64,000 nucleotides of DNA, taken from NCBI RefSeq assembly GCF_039542345.1, contig NZ_BAABHY010000003.1, forward strand, positions 1 through 64,000. Reading direction: 5' to 3'. Below the pieces are notes generated by a model. It worked only from the letters and a program-made list of their open reading frames with translations, was not told the DNA's origin and ran no database searches. A program made the translations under genes and the position numbers. Origin of the DNA: Orbus sasakiae (GTDB lineage: Bacteria > Pseudomonadota > Gammaproteobacteria > Enterobacterales > Orbaceae). This document shows, piece after piece, positions 44,019-52,502 of the stretch (positions are counted from its first letter, which is position 1; every line of letters begins with the position of its first letter).

Positions 44019-45611
44019 TTATTGTATATTTTTAATTTCACCTGTCTGTTGATTAATTTCAAGATAACCGCTGTCTCCTGTGAGTAAATTACCATTCACA
44101 TAGCCTATTTTGCAATCGGACATTGGTCGATCATAACCCATTAAGGATATCAATAATGTTGATATTTGTTGGTGGTAAAGCACATTACATTTGTCTAATT
44201 GCTCTTTGATATTAGATTGAATGTGATAATTTGGTGAATAAATCAATGTTGGAACAGTATAGCTTGAAGCGGTAAATTGGCCATGATTAAATGTTTCATT
44301 GCTGACATTTTGACCATGATCAGAAGTAAAGACTAATATCCAATCATTTTTACCAGTACTATTTAAATAATCATAAATCGATTGCAATATTTGATCCGTT
44401 TTATGAATTGTGTTGTCATATTTATCAATAATTGTTTCTGTTCCAAAAACACGATCGTCATCATTAAGTAATGTGCCATAAGGTACGTGTGAACCTCGTT
44501 GGTGTAAAATGATAAAATTAGGCTGAGAACTATTTAAATTGACTTCTTTTAAATAATTGATCAAGTAGCTATCAGGCATATTGTCTGATTTTTTATAGCC
44601 AAGCTCAGTTGGAAACACCAATTTATCAATCCAACGTAGACCAATAATATTCATTATCATCATCTGATTTTCTGCTTGAGCAGAATAGAATTGGGTATTG
44701 TATCCCTGTTTTTTAGCAAGATAGAATAAGTTTGTTGTCCCTTTAGATATTTGTAGTGAGCCATTTGGTTTCTCTATTGCATTAAATAAAGTTGGTAACG
44801 AGATTGCTGTCATGACTGCGCCAGAAATTGTTGGTTTTATAACAGCTTGAGTGTTGTATTGATCCAAGTACGAAAGAAAAGGCGTAGTATCTCTATGATA
44901 GCCGAAAACACCCATATTATTAATATTTTGACTTTCACCAACGACAAAAATAATATTTTTAATTTTCGGTGGTGATTCTACATTCGGCTCATCAATTGAG
45001 TACGTTGGCACATCACTTAGGTCAATACAGTAATAAGGTATAATTCGCCCGATAAAATGACCCAGTGTAAAATAATTTGCTTTTAGGCGGCTATAATCAG
45101 GATTAGGTGAAATTCCGTGTTGTTGTGTTGTATAAAACGAGCGAACACAAATAAAAACCAATAACAGTATAAACACGGTATCAACTAATCTATAACCTTT
45201 TTTCGGCTTGATAACAAATGCTATCGAAGCAAACAGTAATGATTCTATTATCCCCCAGATTGTTGGAATGAACAATTTAGCGAGCATGCTATTACCTGCT
45301 GCACTGACTTCATCTAGCTCTATAAACATGAGTAGGTAATTTGTTGAATTTATCCAACTTTTATATACTTCGTAATGAATGTTGTTCGCTATAATACTTA
45401 TGGTGAAAAATAGCCAAATAATGATTTTTGTAAAACGATATTTTACAAAAACCATAAATAACACAAATGATACATTGATTATATAGGCTTCAGATAAATG
45501 GCGAATGGTCGGTATATTGTAGATGTTTCGATAGAGATATTCACTAAGAAGAAAAATAGCCGCATAGCCAAAAATAAGGACGGTTTTTTTTATAATATTA
45601 TGATAATTCAC
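44019..45611 (-). CDS. Phosphoethanolamine-transferase-like sulfatase-fold protein (EptA/CptA class)
   Basis: 530 residues. Five membrane segments to about residue 170, then a periplasmic alkaline-phosphatase-type domain. I-I-F-V-V-G-E-S-Q near 223 gives the metal Glu; S-G-A-V-M-T-A-I-S-L-P near 265 holds the nucleophile Thr; F-T-S-D-H-G-Q-N near 430 gives the Asp/His metal pair. Family members add phosphoethanolamine to lipid A or LPS core, lowering surface charge. One odd point: the residue order around the nucleophile (G-A-V-M-T-A) differs from the usual G-T-x-T-A/S. Single gene, no operon partners. Confidence 0.82.
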   Translation of the reverse strand: MNYHNIIKKTVLIFGYAAIFLLSEYLYRNIYNIPTIRHLSEAYIINVSFVLFMVFVKYRFTKIIIWLFFTISIIANNIHYEVYKSWINSTNYLLMFIELDEVSAAGNSMLAKLFIPTIWGIIESLLFASIAFVIKPKKGYRLVDTVFILLLVFICVRSFYTTQQHGISPNPDYSRLKANYFTLGHFIGRIIPYYCIDLSDVPTYSIDEPNVESPPKIKNIIFVVGESQNINNMGVFGYHRDTTPFLSYLDQYNTQAVIKPTISGAVMTAISLPTLFNAIEKPNGSLQISKGTTNLFYLAKKQGYNTQFYSAQAENQMMIMNIIGLRWIDKLVFPTELGYKKSDNMPDSYLINYLKEVNLNSSQPNFIILHQRGSHVPYGTLLNDDDRVFGTETIIDKYDNTIHKTDQILQSIYDYLNSTGKNDWILVFTSDHGQNVSNETFNHGQFTASSYTVPTLIYSPNYHIQSNIKEQLDKCNVLYHQQISTLLISLMGYDRPMSDCKIGYVNGNLLTGDSGYLEINQQTGEIKNIQ

Positions 45612-45977
45612 AGTCTATTCCATTAATTTTTTATATTAAAACAACTTATCCAAGATGCAAGCGAGGAATAATATACCAATAGAAATGAAAAACCAACTTG
45701 AATATGCCAATGCTTATTATCCATCTGGAGCTTTGATGTAACAGATGAATCAAGCATTCTTATTTCGAGTTTTAATATTTTTTATATCGCGGAATTATCA
45801 GTATAAAGAGATGCTTATAAAAAATAAGATAAAAAAACAGATTGATTCGGTACTGATTGTGGACTAATACTTTAGAACTTTGTGTTATCTATACAGTATA
45901 ACTTTCTGTTGCGAAATGATTATTTTATTTCATAATATTTGGCACATAAATAAAATATTAGATAAGGATAGGTAGTC
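45612..45977. other. AT-rich intergenic region upstream of the small lipoprotein gene
   Basis: No gene I can support. It contains a 40-codon frame (45745-45867, + strand) without a convincing ribosome binding site and with no recognisable motif. The part after about 45880 probably carries the promoter of the following lipoprotein gene. Confidence 0.4.
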
Positions 45978-46373
45978 ATTAAAAAAATCGTGATAGTGAG
46001 TTTTTTCGCAATACTGTTAGCTGGATGTAATACTATTGGACCTTTTGGTGAGACACAAAATATTTTAAAGGAAGAATACGTTAAGCCGAGCCCTCAAAAA
46101 ATACAAACAAAAGTGACGGTAATACGTAGCGATCAGGTAGCACATTCACAATGTCCGATAAGATTTGTAATAAATGGTAATGAGGTCGCATATTTACCCG
46201 CTAATAAATACATAACAGTATATTTAGATAATGGCAGCTATTTATTTCAGGTTTTTAGTGGTTGTTTGTTAACAGGACGAAAATCATGGGATGTATTTGC
46301 TAATGGCGTAGAACAAGAATATTTTATTGAACATGGTTATTGGGGACAGCTAAGAGCTATACAGAACAAGTAA
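45978..46373 (+). CDS. Small lipoprotein, apparent ATT start codon
   Basis: 131 residues if translation starts at ATT 45978. Read from there, the N-terminus is M-K-K-I-V-I-V-S-F-F-A-I-L-L-A-G-C, a textbook lipoprotein signal with lysines, hydrophobic core and lipobox L-L-A-G-C. AAGGA lies 9 nt before the ATT. An upstream in-frame TAG at 45969 leaves no ATG, GTG or TTG before the GTG at 45990, and starting at that GTG would remove the lysines and spoil the signal. Mature part: a compact domain (C-P-I-R-F-V-I-N-G-N-E-V-A-Y-L, L-D-N-G-S-Y-L-F-Q-V) with two further cysteines. Function unknown. Confidence 0.65.
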   Translation: MKKIVIVSFFAILLAGCNTIGPFGETQNILKEEYVKPSPQKIQTKVTVIRSDQVAHSQCPIRFVINGNEVAYLPANKYITVYLDNGSYLFQVFSGCLLTGRKSWDVFANGVEQEYFIEHGYWGQLRAIQNK

Positions 46374-46413
46374 CAATACAATTTGATAATCACGACAAAA
46401 TTGAGAATTGTAC

Positions 46414-46441
46414 TTGCACCGATAAATATTTTGCGTATAAT
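46414..46441 (+). promoter_or_regulatory. S10 operon promoter
   Basis: TTGCAC (46414-46419), 16-bp spacer, TATAAT (46436-46441). Transcription should begin near 46448, giving a leader of about 170 nt before rpsJ, the size known for E. coli. Confidence 0.8.
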
Positions 46442-46447
46442 AAGCTC

Positions 46448-46617
46448 CACTTTGCCCTTATTAGGCACTGTTATCGGTATTAATCACAACTTAATACCAA
46501 TACAATACTCCCGATTTGGGGGTTACGATAAAGAACGGATTACACTCTCCTGTCAATCGAAACAGGATTTGAGGAGTAATCTTTTGTTATAACTTTTTAT
46601 AATGGAGCTCTGGTCTC
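46448..46617 (+). promoter_or_regulatory. S10 leader with L4-type attenuator hairpin
   Basis: A long hairpin spans 46538-46581: outer stem GATTAC / GTAATC, inner stems CTC / GAG and CCTGT / ACAGG with an 8-nt loop, followed directly by TTTTG. Position and shape match the HE hairpin of the enteric S10 leader, where ribosomal protein L4 causes premature termination about 140 nt into the transcript and blocks translation of rpsJ. The L4 gene is in this operon. Confidence 0.8.
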
Positions 46618-46929
46618 ATGCAGAACCAAAGAATCCGAATCCGTCTAAAAGCATTCGATCATCGTTTGATTGATCAATCTACTGCGGAAATCGTTGAAAC
46701 TGCGAAGCGCACAGGTGCGCAAGTTCGTGGTCCTATTCCATTACCGACGCGCAAAGAGCGTTTCACTGTATTGATTTCTCCACACGTCAACAAAGACGCG
46801 CGTGATCAATACGAGATTCGTACTCATAAACGTCTAGTCGATATCGTTGAACCAACTGAAAAAACAGTTGATGCTTTGATGCGTCTAGATCTTGCTGCTG
46901 GTGTTGACGTGCAGATCAGTTTAGGTTAG
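46618..46929 (+). CDS. rpsJ: 30S ribosomal protein S10
   Basis: 103 residues, same length as E. coli S10. Conserved [13 protein letters not shown] and the [12 protein letters not shown] core. Besides its place in the 30S head it acts as NusE in antitermination with NusB. GGAG lies 9-10 nt upstream of the ATG. First gene of the S10 operon. Confidence 0.99.
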
Positions 46930-46962
46930 TCCTGAGCTGATAAGGATTGAGAGGTCGAAACA

Positions 46963-47589
46963 ATGATTGGTTTAGTCGGTCGAAAAGTAGGAATGACACG
47001 AATCTTCACTGAAGAAGGTGTTTCTATTCCTGTTACCGTAATTGAAGTTGAAGCAAACCGCATTACTCAAGTTAAAACACTTGAAAATGACGGTTATCAA
47101 GCTGTACAGGTTACTACTGGTAGCAAAAAAGCTAGCCGTGTAAACAAACCTGATGCAGGTCATTTTGCTAAGGCTGGCGTTGAAGCTGGTCGTGGTCTAT
47201 GGGAATTCCGTTTTGAAGATGGTGAATTCGCTGTAGGTCAAAGCATTAATGTCGATATTTTTACTGACGTTAAAAAAGTGGATGTTACTGGTACATCAAA
47301 AGGTAAAGGATTTGCTGGCGTGACAAAACGTTGGAATTTCCGTACTCAAGATGCTACTCATGGTAACTCTTTGGCACACCGTGGTCATGGCTCTATCGGT
47401 CAAAACCAAACTCCGGGTAAAGTGTTCAAAGGTCGTAAAATGGCAGGTCACCTAGGTAATGAACGTGTAACTGTTCAAAACTTAGATATTGTACGTGTAG
47501 ATGCAGAACGTAACCTTTTATTAATTAAAGGTGCTGTACCTGGCGCAATCAATAGTGACGTTATTGTTAAACCAGCGATTAAAGCTTAA
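46963..47589 (+). CDS. rplC: 50S ribosomal protein L3
   Basis: 208 residues. Begins G-L-V-G-R-K-V-G-M-T-R-I-F-T and contains the extended loop R-A-H-G-S-like segment A-H-R-G-H-G-S-I-G-Q-N-Q-T-P-G that reaches toward the peptidyl-transferase centre; the Gln methylated by PrmB lies in it. One of the first proteins in 50S assembly. Confidence 0.99.
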   Translation: MIGLVGRKVGMTRIFTEEGVSIPVTVIEVEANRITQVKTLENDGYQAVQVTTGSKKASRVNKPDAGHFAKAGVEAGRGLWEFRFEDGEFAVGQSINVDIFTDVKKVDVTGTSKGKGFAGVTKRWNFRTQDATHGNSLAHRGHGSIGQNQTPGKVFKGRKMAGHLGNERVTVQNLDIVRVDAERNLLLIKGAVPGAINSDVIVKPAIKA

Positions 47590-47605
47590 CGTCGAGGAGA
47601 GTGAA

Positions 47606-48223
47606 ATGGAATTAGTAGTTAAAGACGCGCAAGCGATCTCTGTTTCTGAAACTACCTTCGGACGTGATTTTAATGAAGCATTAGTTCATCAGGTTGTTGT
47701 TGCATATGCATCTGGAGCCCGTCAAGGAACTCGTGGTCAAAAAACTCGTGCAGAAGTTGCTGGTTCAGGCAAAAAGCCATGGCGTCAAAAAGGTACTGGT
47801 CGCGCTCGTTCAGGTTCTGTTAAGAGCCCAATCTGGCGTAGTGGTGGTGTTACATTCGCTGCTAAAAACCAAGACCATAGTCAAAAAGTTAACCGTAAAA
47901 TGTATCGTGGTGCATTAAAGAGTATTTTCTCTGAATTAGTGCGTCAAGAGCGTTTAGTGGTTGTTGAGAAGTTCACTGTAGAAGCACCTAAGACTAAATT
48001 ATTAACTCAGAAATTAAAAGATATGGATCTTAATGACGTATTGATTATTACTTCTGAAGTTGATGAGAATCTATTCTTAGCTTCACGTAATATCTACAAA
48101 GTAGACGTACGTGATGTTGCAGGTATTGATCCGGTTAGTTTAATTGCATTTGAAAAAGTTCTCATGACTGTTGATGCAGTGAAACAAGTTGAGGCTATGT
48201 TAGCAGAGGAGAAAGTAGCATGA
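47606..48223 (+). CDS. rplD: 50S ribosomal protein L4 (autoregulator of the S10 operon)
   Basis: Starting at ATG 47606 (GAGGAGAG just upstream) gives 205 residues, near the usual 201. The tentacle loop is R-Q-G-T-R-G-Q-K-T-R-A-E-V-A-G-S-G-K-K-P-W, lining the exit tunnel where macrolide-resistance changes occur. L4 also represses its own operon through the leader hairpin upstream of rpsJ. A longer frame from 47531 overlaps rplC and is not real. The stop overlaps the rplW start (ATGA). Confidence 0.98.
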   Translation: MELVVKDAQAISVSETTFGRDFNEALVHQVVVAYASGARQGTRGQKTRAEVAGSGKKPWRQKGTGRARSGSVKSPIWRSGGVTFAAKNQDHSQKVNRKMYRGALKSIFSELVRQERLVVVEKFTVEAPKTKLLTQKLKDMDLNDVLIITSEVDENLFLASRNIYKVDVRDVAGIDPVSLIAFEKVLMTVDAVKQVEAMLAEEKVA

Positions 48224-48522
48224 TTCGTGAAGAGCGTCTGCTTAAAGTCCTGCGTGCACCACATGTTTCTGAAAAAGCATCTCTTTCAATGGAGAAAGCA
48301 AACACATTAGTGTTAAAAGTTGCTAAAGATGCTACTAAGAAAGAGATTAAAGCCGCAGTTGAACAACTATTTGAAGTTAAGGTAAACGATGTGAATACTT
48401 TAGTTGTTAAAGGTAAAGTAAAACGTCGTGGTCAACAAATCGGTCGTCGAAGCGACTGGAAAAAAGCTTACGTCACTTTAGCGGAAGGTCAGAACTTAGA
48501 CCTTGCGGGCGTCACTGAGTAA
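48220..48522 (+). CDS. rplW: 50S ribosomal protein L23
   Basis: 100 residues. A-P-H-V-S-E-K-A near the N-terminus and V-N-D-V-N-T-L-V-V-K-G-K-V-K-R-R-G are family features. Sits at the tunnel exit and docks trigger factor and SRP. Starts 4 bp inside rplD. Confidence 0.99.
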   Translation: MIREERLLKVLRAPHVSEKASLSMEKANTLVLKVAKDATKKEIKAAVEQLFEVKVNDVNTLVVKGKVKRRGQQIGRRSDWKKAYVTLAEGQNLDLAGVTE

Positions 48523-48540
48523 TTCGGAGGAGTAAGAACA

Positions 48541-49365
48541 ATGGCAGTTGTTAAGTGTAAACCTACATCTCCGGGTCGTCGCCACGTTGTTAAAGTGGTT
48601 AACCCAGAGTTGCATAAAGGCAAACCTTATGCACCATTGCTTGATTCAAAAAGCAAAACTGGTGGTCGCAATAATAATGGTCGTATTACTACTCGTCACA
48701 TCGGCGGTGGTCATAAACAACATTATCGTATTGTTGACTTTAAACGAAATAAAGACGGTATTCCTGCAGTAGTTGAGCGTTTGGAGTATGATCCAAACCG
48801 TAGTGCGAATATTGCTTTAGTTTTATATAAAGACGGTGAACGTCGTTATATTTTAGCTCCAAAAGGCTTAAAAGCTGGAGATCAGATCCAATCTGGTGTT
48901 GATGCATCGATTAAAACAGGTAACTGTTTACCAATGCGTAACATCCCTGTTGGTTCTACCGTGCACAATGTTGAAATGAAAGCTGGCAAAGGCGGACAAC
49001 TTGCTCGCTCAGCTGGTAGTTATGTTCAAATCGTTGCTCGTGATGGTTCATATGTCACTCTTCGTCTTCGTTCTGGCGAAATGCGTAAAGTATTAGCTGA
49101 TTGCCGCGCTACCATTGGTGAAGTGGGTAATTCAGAACATATGCTTCGCGTATTAGGTAAAGCTGGTGCAAGCCGTTGGCGTGGTATTCGTCCTACTGTT
49201 CGTGGTACGGCGATGAACCCAGTAGATCACCCACATGGTGGTGGTGAAGGTCGTAACTTTGGTAAACATCCTGTGTCTCCATGGGGTCAAAAAGCCAAAG
49301 GATTGAAAACGCGTAGCAACAAGCGTACTGATAAGTACATTGTTCGTCATCGCAATAAAAAATAA
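48541..49365 (+). CDS. rplB: 50S ribosomal protein L2
   Basis: 274 residues. R-R-H-V-V-K-V-V, G-G-R-N-N-N-G-R-I-T-T-R-H-I-G-G-G-H near residue 40, and the highly conserved M-N-P-V-D-H-P-H-G-G-G-E-G-R (about 225) needed for peptidyl transferase assembly. GGAGGAG upstream. Confidence 0.99.
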   Translation: MAVVKCKPTSPGRRHVVKVVNPELHKGKPYAPLLDSKSKTGGRNNNGRITTRHIGGGHKQHYRIVDFKRNKDGIPAVVERLEYDPNRSANIALVLYKDGERRYILAPKGLKAGDQIQSGVDASIKTGNCLPMRNIPVGSTVHNVEMKAGKGGQLARSAGSYVQIVARDGSYVTLRLRSGEMRKVLADCRATIGEVGNSEHMLRVLGKAGASRWRGIRPTVRGTAMNPVDHPHGGGEGRNFGKHPVSPWGQKAKGLKTRSNKRTDKYIVRHRNKK

Positions 49366-49383
49366 TTAAATAGAGGATTAGCT

Positions 49384-49662
49384 ATGCCACGTTCTCTCAA
49401 GAAGGGTCCTTTTATTGACCTACACTTGCTGAAGAAGGTAGAGAAAGCGGTGGAAAGCGGTGACAAGAAGCCTTTGCGCACTTGGTCCCGTCGTTCAACG
49501 GTCTTTCCTAACATGATCGGTTTGACCATCGCTGTCCATAATGGTCGTCAGCACGTTCCAGTTTATGTTACCGACGAAATGGTTGGTCATAAATTGGGTG
49601 AATTCGCGCCGACTCGTACTTATCGCGGTCACGCAGCAGATAAGAAAGCTAAGAAGAAATAA
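49384..49662 (+). CDS. rpsS: 30S ribosomal protein S19
   Basis: 92 residues. P-R-S-L-K-K-G-P-F-I-D start and R-T-W-S-R-R-S-T-V-F-P-N-M-I-G near 32. Part of the 30S head, contacts the A site finger and S13. Confidence 0.99.
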   Translation: MPRSLKKGPFIDLHLLKKVEKAVESGDKKPLRTWSRRSTVFPNMIGLTIAVHNGRQHVPVYVTDEMVGHKLGEFAPTRTYRGHAADKKAKKK

Positions 49663-49675
49663 GTAGGAGAAAGAG

Positions 49676-50008
49676 ATGGAAACAATTGCAAAATATCGCC
49701 ACGCTCGTTCTTCTGCGCAAAAAGTTCGCTTAGTTGCAGATCTTGTTCGCGGTAAGAGTGTGTCGCAAGCACTTGATATTTTAACGTACACCAATAAAAA
49801 AGCGGCTGTATTAGTTAAAAAAGTATTGGAGTCTGCTATTGCTAATGCAGAGCATAACGATGGTGCTGATATTGATGATCTGAAAGTTGCGAAAATTTTC
49901 GTAGATGAAGGCCCTAGTATGAAGCGAATTATGCCTCGTGCTAAAGGTCGTGCAGATCGAATTTTGAAGCGTACGAGTCACATTACTGTGATCGTGTCTG
50001 ATCGCTAG
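49676..50008 (+). CDS. rplV: 50S ribosomal protein L22
   Basis: 110 residues. A-R-S-S-A-Q-K-V-R-L-V-A-D-L-V-R-G near the start and a beta-hairpin (M-K-R-I-M-P-R-A-K-G-R-A) that lines the nascent-peptide tunnel. Confidence 0.99.
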   Translation: METIAKYRHARSSAQKVRLVADLVRGKSVSQALDILTYTNKKAAVLVKKVLESAIANAEHNDGADIDDLKVAKIFVDEGPSMKRIMPRAKGRADRILKRTSHITVIVSDR

Positions 50009-50023
50009 GTCTGGAGAATAGCA

Positions 50024-50725
50024 ATGGGTCAAAAAGTAAATCCAAATGGTATCCGATTAGGTATTGTCAAACCTTGGACATCTACCTGGTATGCAGGTAC
50101 CAAAGAATTCGCTGATAACTTAGATGGCGATTTTAAAGTTCGTCAATTCTTAAATAAAGAATTAGCGCAAGCGTCAATCTCGAAAATCGTGATCGAACGT
50201 CCAGCTAAGAGCATCCGTGTGACTATTCATACTGCTCGTCCTGGTATCGTAATCGGTAAAAAAGGTGAAGACGTAGAAAAATTACGTAATGCCGTAGCTA
50301 GCATTGCAGGTGTACCTGCACAAATTAATATTGCTGAAGTTCGTAAACCTGAACTTGATGCAAAATTAGTTGCTGACAGCATCACTGCACAATTAGAACG
50401 TCGTGTGATGTTCCGTCGTGCAATGAAACGTGCTGTACAAAATGCGATGAAAGCTGGTGCTAAAGGTATTAAAGTTGAAGTGAGTGGCCGTTTAGGCGGA
50501 GCTGAAATTGCTCGCAGCGAGTGGTATCGTGAAGGTCGTGTACCGTTACATACTCTACGTGCTGACATTGACTATGGACTTTCTGAAGCACTAACTACTT
50601 ATGGTATTATTGGTGTAAAAGTGTGGATCTTCAAAGGTGAGATCCTTGGTGGTATGGCTGCCGTTGAACAAGCAGAGAAACCTGCTGCTCAACCGAAAAA
50701 GCAGCGTAAAGGCCGGAAACAATAA
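50024..50725 (+). CDS. rpsC: 30S ribosomal protein S3
   Basis: 233 residues. G-Q-K-V-N-P-N-G-I-R-L-G start, KH domain with R-P-G-I-V-I-G-K-K-G-E-D near 70, and the C-terminal S3 domain (G-R-L-G-G-A-E-I-A-R). Forms the mRNA entry pore and has helicase-linked residues. Basic tail at the end. Confidence 0.99.
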   Translation: MGQKVNPNGIRLGIVKPWTSTWYAGTKEFADNLDGDFKVRQFLNKELAQASISKIVIERPAKSIRVTIHTARPGIVIGKKGEDVEKLRNAVASIAGVPAQINIAEVRKPELDAKLVADSITAQLERRVMFRRAMKRAVQNAMKAGAKGIKVEVSGRLGGAEIARSEWYREGRVPLHTLRADIDYGLSEALTTYGIIGVKVWIFKGEILGGMAAVEQAEKPAAQPKKQRKGRKQ

Positions 50726-50737
50726 GGAGCGTCGCTG

Positions 50738-51148
50738 ATGTTACAACCAAAGCGTACAAAATTCCGTAAAATGCATAAGGGTCGCAATCGCGGTCTAGCT
50801 GCAGGTGCCGATATTAGCTTCGGAACTTTCGGTCTTAAGGCTGTAGGTCGTGGTCGTTTGACTGCGCGCCAGATCGAAGCGGCACGTCGTGCAATGACTC
50901 GTGCAGTTAAACGTCAAGGTAAAATCTGGATTCGTGTTTTCCCTGATAAACCAATTACTGAAAAACCACTTGAAGTGCGTATGGGTAAAGGTAAGGGTAA
51001 CGTAGAATACTGGGTTGCACTGATTCAACCAGGTAAAGTCCTCTATGAAATGGATGGTGTACCGGAAGAAGTTGCTCGTGAAGCATTTGCGTTGGCAGCA
51101 GCAAAACTGCCGATTAAAACCACCTTTGTGATTAAGACGGTGATGTAA
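50738..51148 (+). CDS. rplP: 50S ribosomal protein L16
   Basis: 136 residues. L-Q-P-K-R-T-K-F-R-K start, and A-R-R-A-M-T-R near 50. Organises the A site; the Arg near 81 hydroxylated by YcfD in E. coli lies in the R-M-G-K-G-K-G segment. Abuts rpmC. Confidence 0.99.
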   Translation: MLQPKRTKFRKMHKGRNRGLAAGADISFGTFGLKAVGRGRLTARQIEAARRAMTRAVKRQGKIWIRVFPDKPITEKPLEVRMGKGKGNVEYWVALIQPGKVLYEMDGVPEEVAREAFALAAAKLPIKTTFVIKTVM

Positions 51149-51340
51149 ATGAAAGCAAAAGAGCTACGCGAAAAAAGCGTTGAAGAGTTAAATACTGAAC
51201 TTCTAAACTTATTACGTGAACAATTTAACTTACGTATGCAGTTAGCAGGCGGTCAGTTACAACAAACTCATTTAGTTAAGCAAGTGCGTCGTGATATCGC
51301 ACGAGTAAAAACGTTATTAACTGAGAAGGCGGGTGCGTAA
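51149..51340 (+). CDS. rpmC: 50S ribosomal protein L29
   Basis: 63 residues. L-R-E-K-S-V-E-E-L-N and the R-R-D-I-A-R-V-K-T-L core. Coiled-coil protein at the tunnel exit. Starts directly after the rplP stop and overlaps rpsQ by one base. Confidence 0.98.
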   Translation: MKAKELREKSVEELNTELLNLLREQFNLRMQLAGGQLQQTHLVKQVRRDIARVKTLLTEKAGA

Positions 51341-51594
51341 TGACTACTAATGTTCGTACTCAGCAAGGTCGTGTAATTAGTGACAAAATGGATAAGTCTA
51401 TTACTGTTGCTATTGAACGTAAAGTGAAACACCCGTTATACGGTAAATTCATCAAACGTACGACTAAATTGCATGTACATGATGAGAATAATGAGTGTGG
51501 TATTGGTGATACTGTTGAAATTAAAGAGTGTCGTCCTTTATCTAAGACTAAGTCTTGGACTCTAGTTCGAATCGTTGAAAAAGCAGTTATTTAG
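51340..51594 (+). CDS. rpsQ: 30S ribosomal protein S17
   Basis: 84 residues. G-R-V-I-S-D-K-M-D-K-S-I-T-V and H-P-L-Y-G-K-F-I-K-R-T-T-K near 30. Primary 16S rRNA binder. Last gene of the S10 operon; a strong terminator follows 30 bp later. Confidence 0.99.
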   Translation: MTTNVRTQQGRVISDKMDKSITVAIERKVKHPLYGKFIKRTTKLHVHDENNECGIGDTVEIKECRPLSKTKSWTLVRIVEKAVI

Positions 51595-51624
51595 TCTATT
51601 TGATTAAAAATTGCACATAATATA

Positions 51625-51654
51625 ATAAACGGCTTGAAAAAGCCGTTTATTTTA
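51625..51654 (+). terminator. S10 operon terminator
   Basis: Perfect 11-bp stem ATAAACGGCTT / AAGCCGTTTAT with a GAAA loop (51625-51650) followed by TTTAT. Confidence 0.92.
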
Positions 51655-51677
51655 TACTACCCATTTTATTTGAGTGG

Positions 51678-51686
51678 TGTTATACT
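51678..51686 (+). promoter_or_regulatory. spc operon promoter (extended -10)
   Basis: TGTTATACT: a TATACT -10 hexamer (51681-51686) preceded by the TGn extension. No good -35 at the usual distance. It lies 25 bp after the S10 terminator and about 105 bp before rplN. Confidence 0.65.
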
Positions 51687-51792
51687 ATGCGCCCTCACGT
51701 AAGTGGGATTTTTTGGTTGTCTATTCTTATCCATGGTAGTTGAGGTGGATGAAGGTAGATTAGACAATAATTTATTGATACGGAGCATTAAA

Positions 51793-52164
51793 ATGATCCA
51801 AGAACAGACTAGGCTTGATGTTGCTGATAACTCTGGCGCACGTAGCGTAATGTGTATCAAGGTTCTGGGTGGATCGCACCGTCGTTATGCAGCGGTAGGT
51901 GATATCATCAAAGTTACCATTAAAGAAGCAATTCCACGTGGTAAAGTTAAGAAAGGTGATGTACTGAAAGCTGTTGTGGTGCGTACTAGAAAAGGGGTTC
52001 GTCGCCCTGATGGATCTGTCATTCGTTTCGATCGTAACGCTTGTGTTATTTTAAATAATAACAGCGAGCAACCGATTGGTACGCGTATTTTTGGACCGGT
52101 CACTCGTGAACTTCGTTCTGAGAAGTTTATGAAGATCATCTCATTAGCACCAGAAGTACTGTAA
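51793..52164 (+). CDS. rplN: 50S ribosomal protein L14
   Basis: 123 residues from ATG 51793 (GGAG upstream); the frame open from 51703 is leader, not protein. M-I-Q-E-Q-T-R-L-D-V-A-D-N-S-G-A-R start and G-V-R-R-P-D-G-S-V-I-R-F-D near 70. Forms intersubunit bridges and binds RsfS. First gene of the spc operon. Confidence 0.98.
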   Translation: MIQEQTRLDVADNSGARSVMCIKVLGGSHRRYAAVGDIIKVTIKEAIPRGKVKKGDVLKAVVVRTRKGVRRPDGSVIRFDRNACVILNNNSEQPIGTRIFGPVTRELRSEKFMKIISLAPEVL

Positions 52165-52174
52165 GGAGCGGGTA

Positions 52175-52489
52175 ATGGCAGCGAAAATCCGTCGAGAAGA
52201 TGAAGTTATCGTGTTAACTGGTAAAGATAAAGGTAAACGCGGTAAAGTAAAAAGTGTTTTGTCTACTGGCAAAGTGATTGTTGAAGGTATTAACTTGGTG
52301 AAAAAACACCAAAAACCAGTACCAGCATTAAATCAAGATGGTGGAATTGTTGAGAAAGAAGCAGCTATTAATGTTTCTAACGTGGCAATTTACAACAATG
52401 CTACAGGCAAAGCTGATCGCGTAGGCTTTCGTATGGAAGATGGCAAAAAAGTCCGCTTCTATAAGTCTACTAATGAAATAATTAAGTAA
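52175..52489 (+). CDS. rplX: 50S ribosomal protein L24
   Basis: 104 residues. KOW motif V-I-V-L-T-G-K-D-K-G-K-R-G-K-V near residue 10; assembly initiator for 50S. GGAG before the ATG. Confidence 0.98.
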   Translation: MAAKIRREDEVIVLTGKDKGKRGKVKSVLSTGKVIVEGINLVKKHQKPVPALNQDGGIVEKEAAINVSNVAIYNNATGKADRVGFRMEDGKKVRFYKSTNEIIK

Positions 52490-52502
52490 TTTGGAGTGTA
52501 CG

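Noticed and set aside
45745..45867. 40-codon frame with a hydrophobic start upstream of the small lipoprotein gene
   Set aside because: No Shine-Dalgarno sequence, no recognisable motif and AT-rich filler composition.
46374..46617. Open frame of 69 codons before rpsJ
   Set aside because: It runs through the S10 promoter and leader hairpin and shows no protein features.
47531..47605. N-terminal extension of L4
   Set aside because: It overlaps the end of rplC; the strong ribosome binding site and homology start at 47606.
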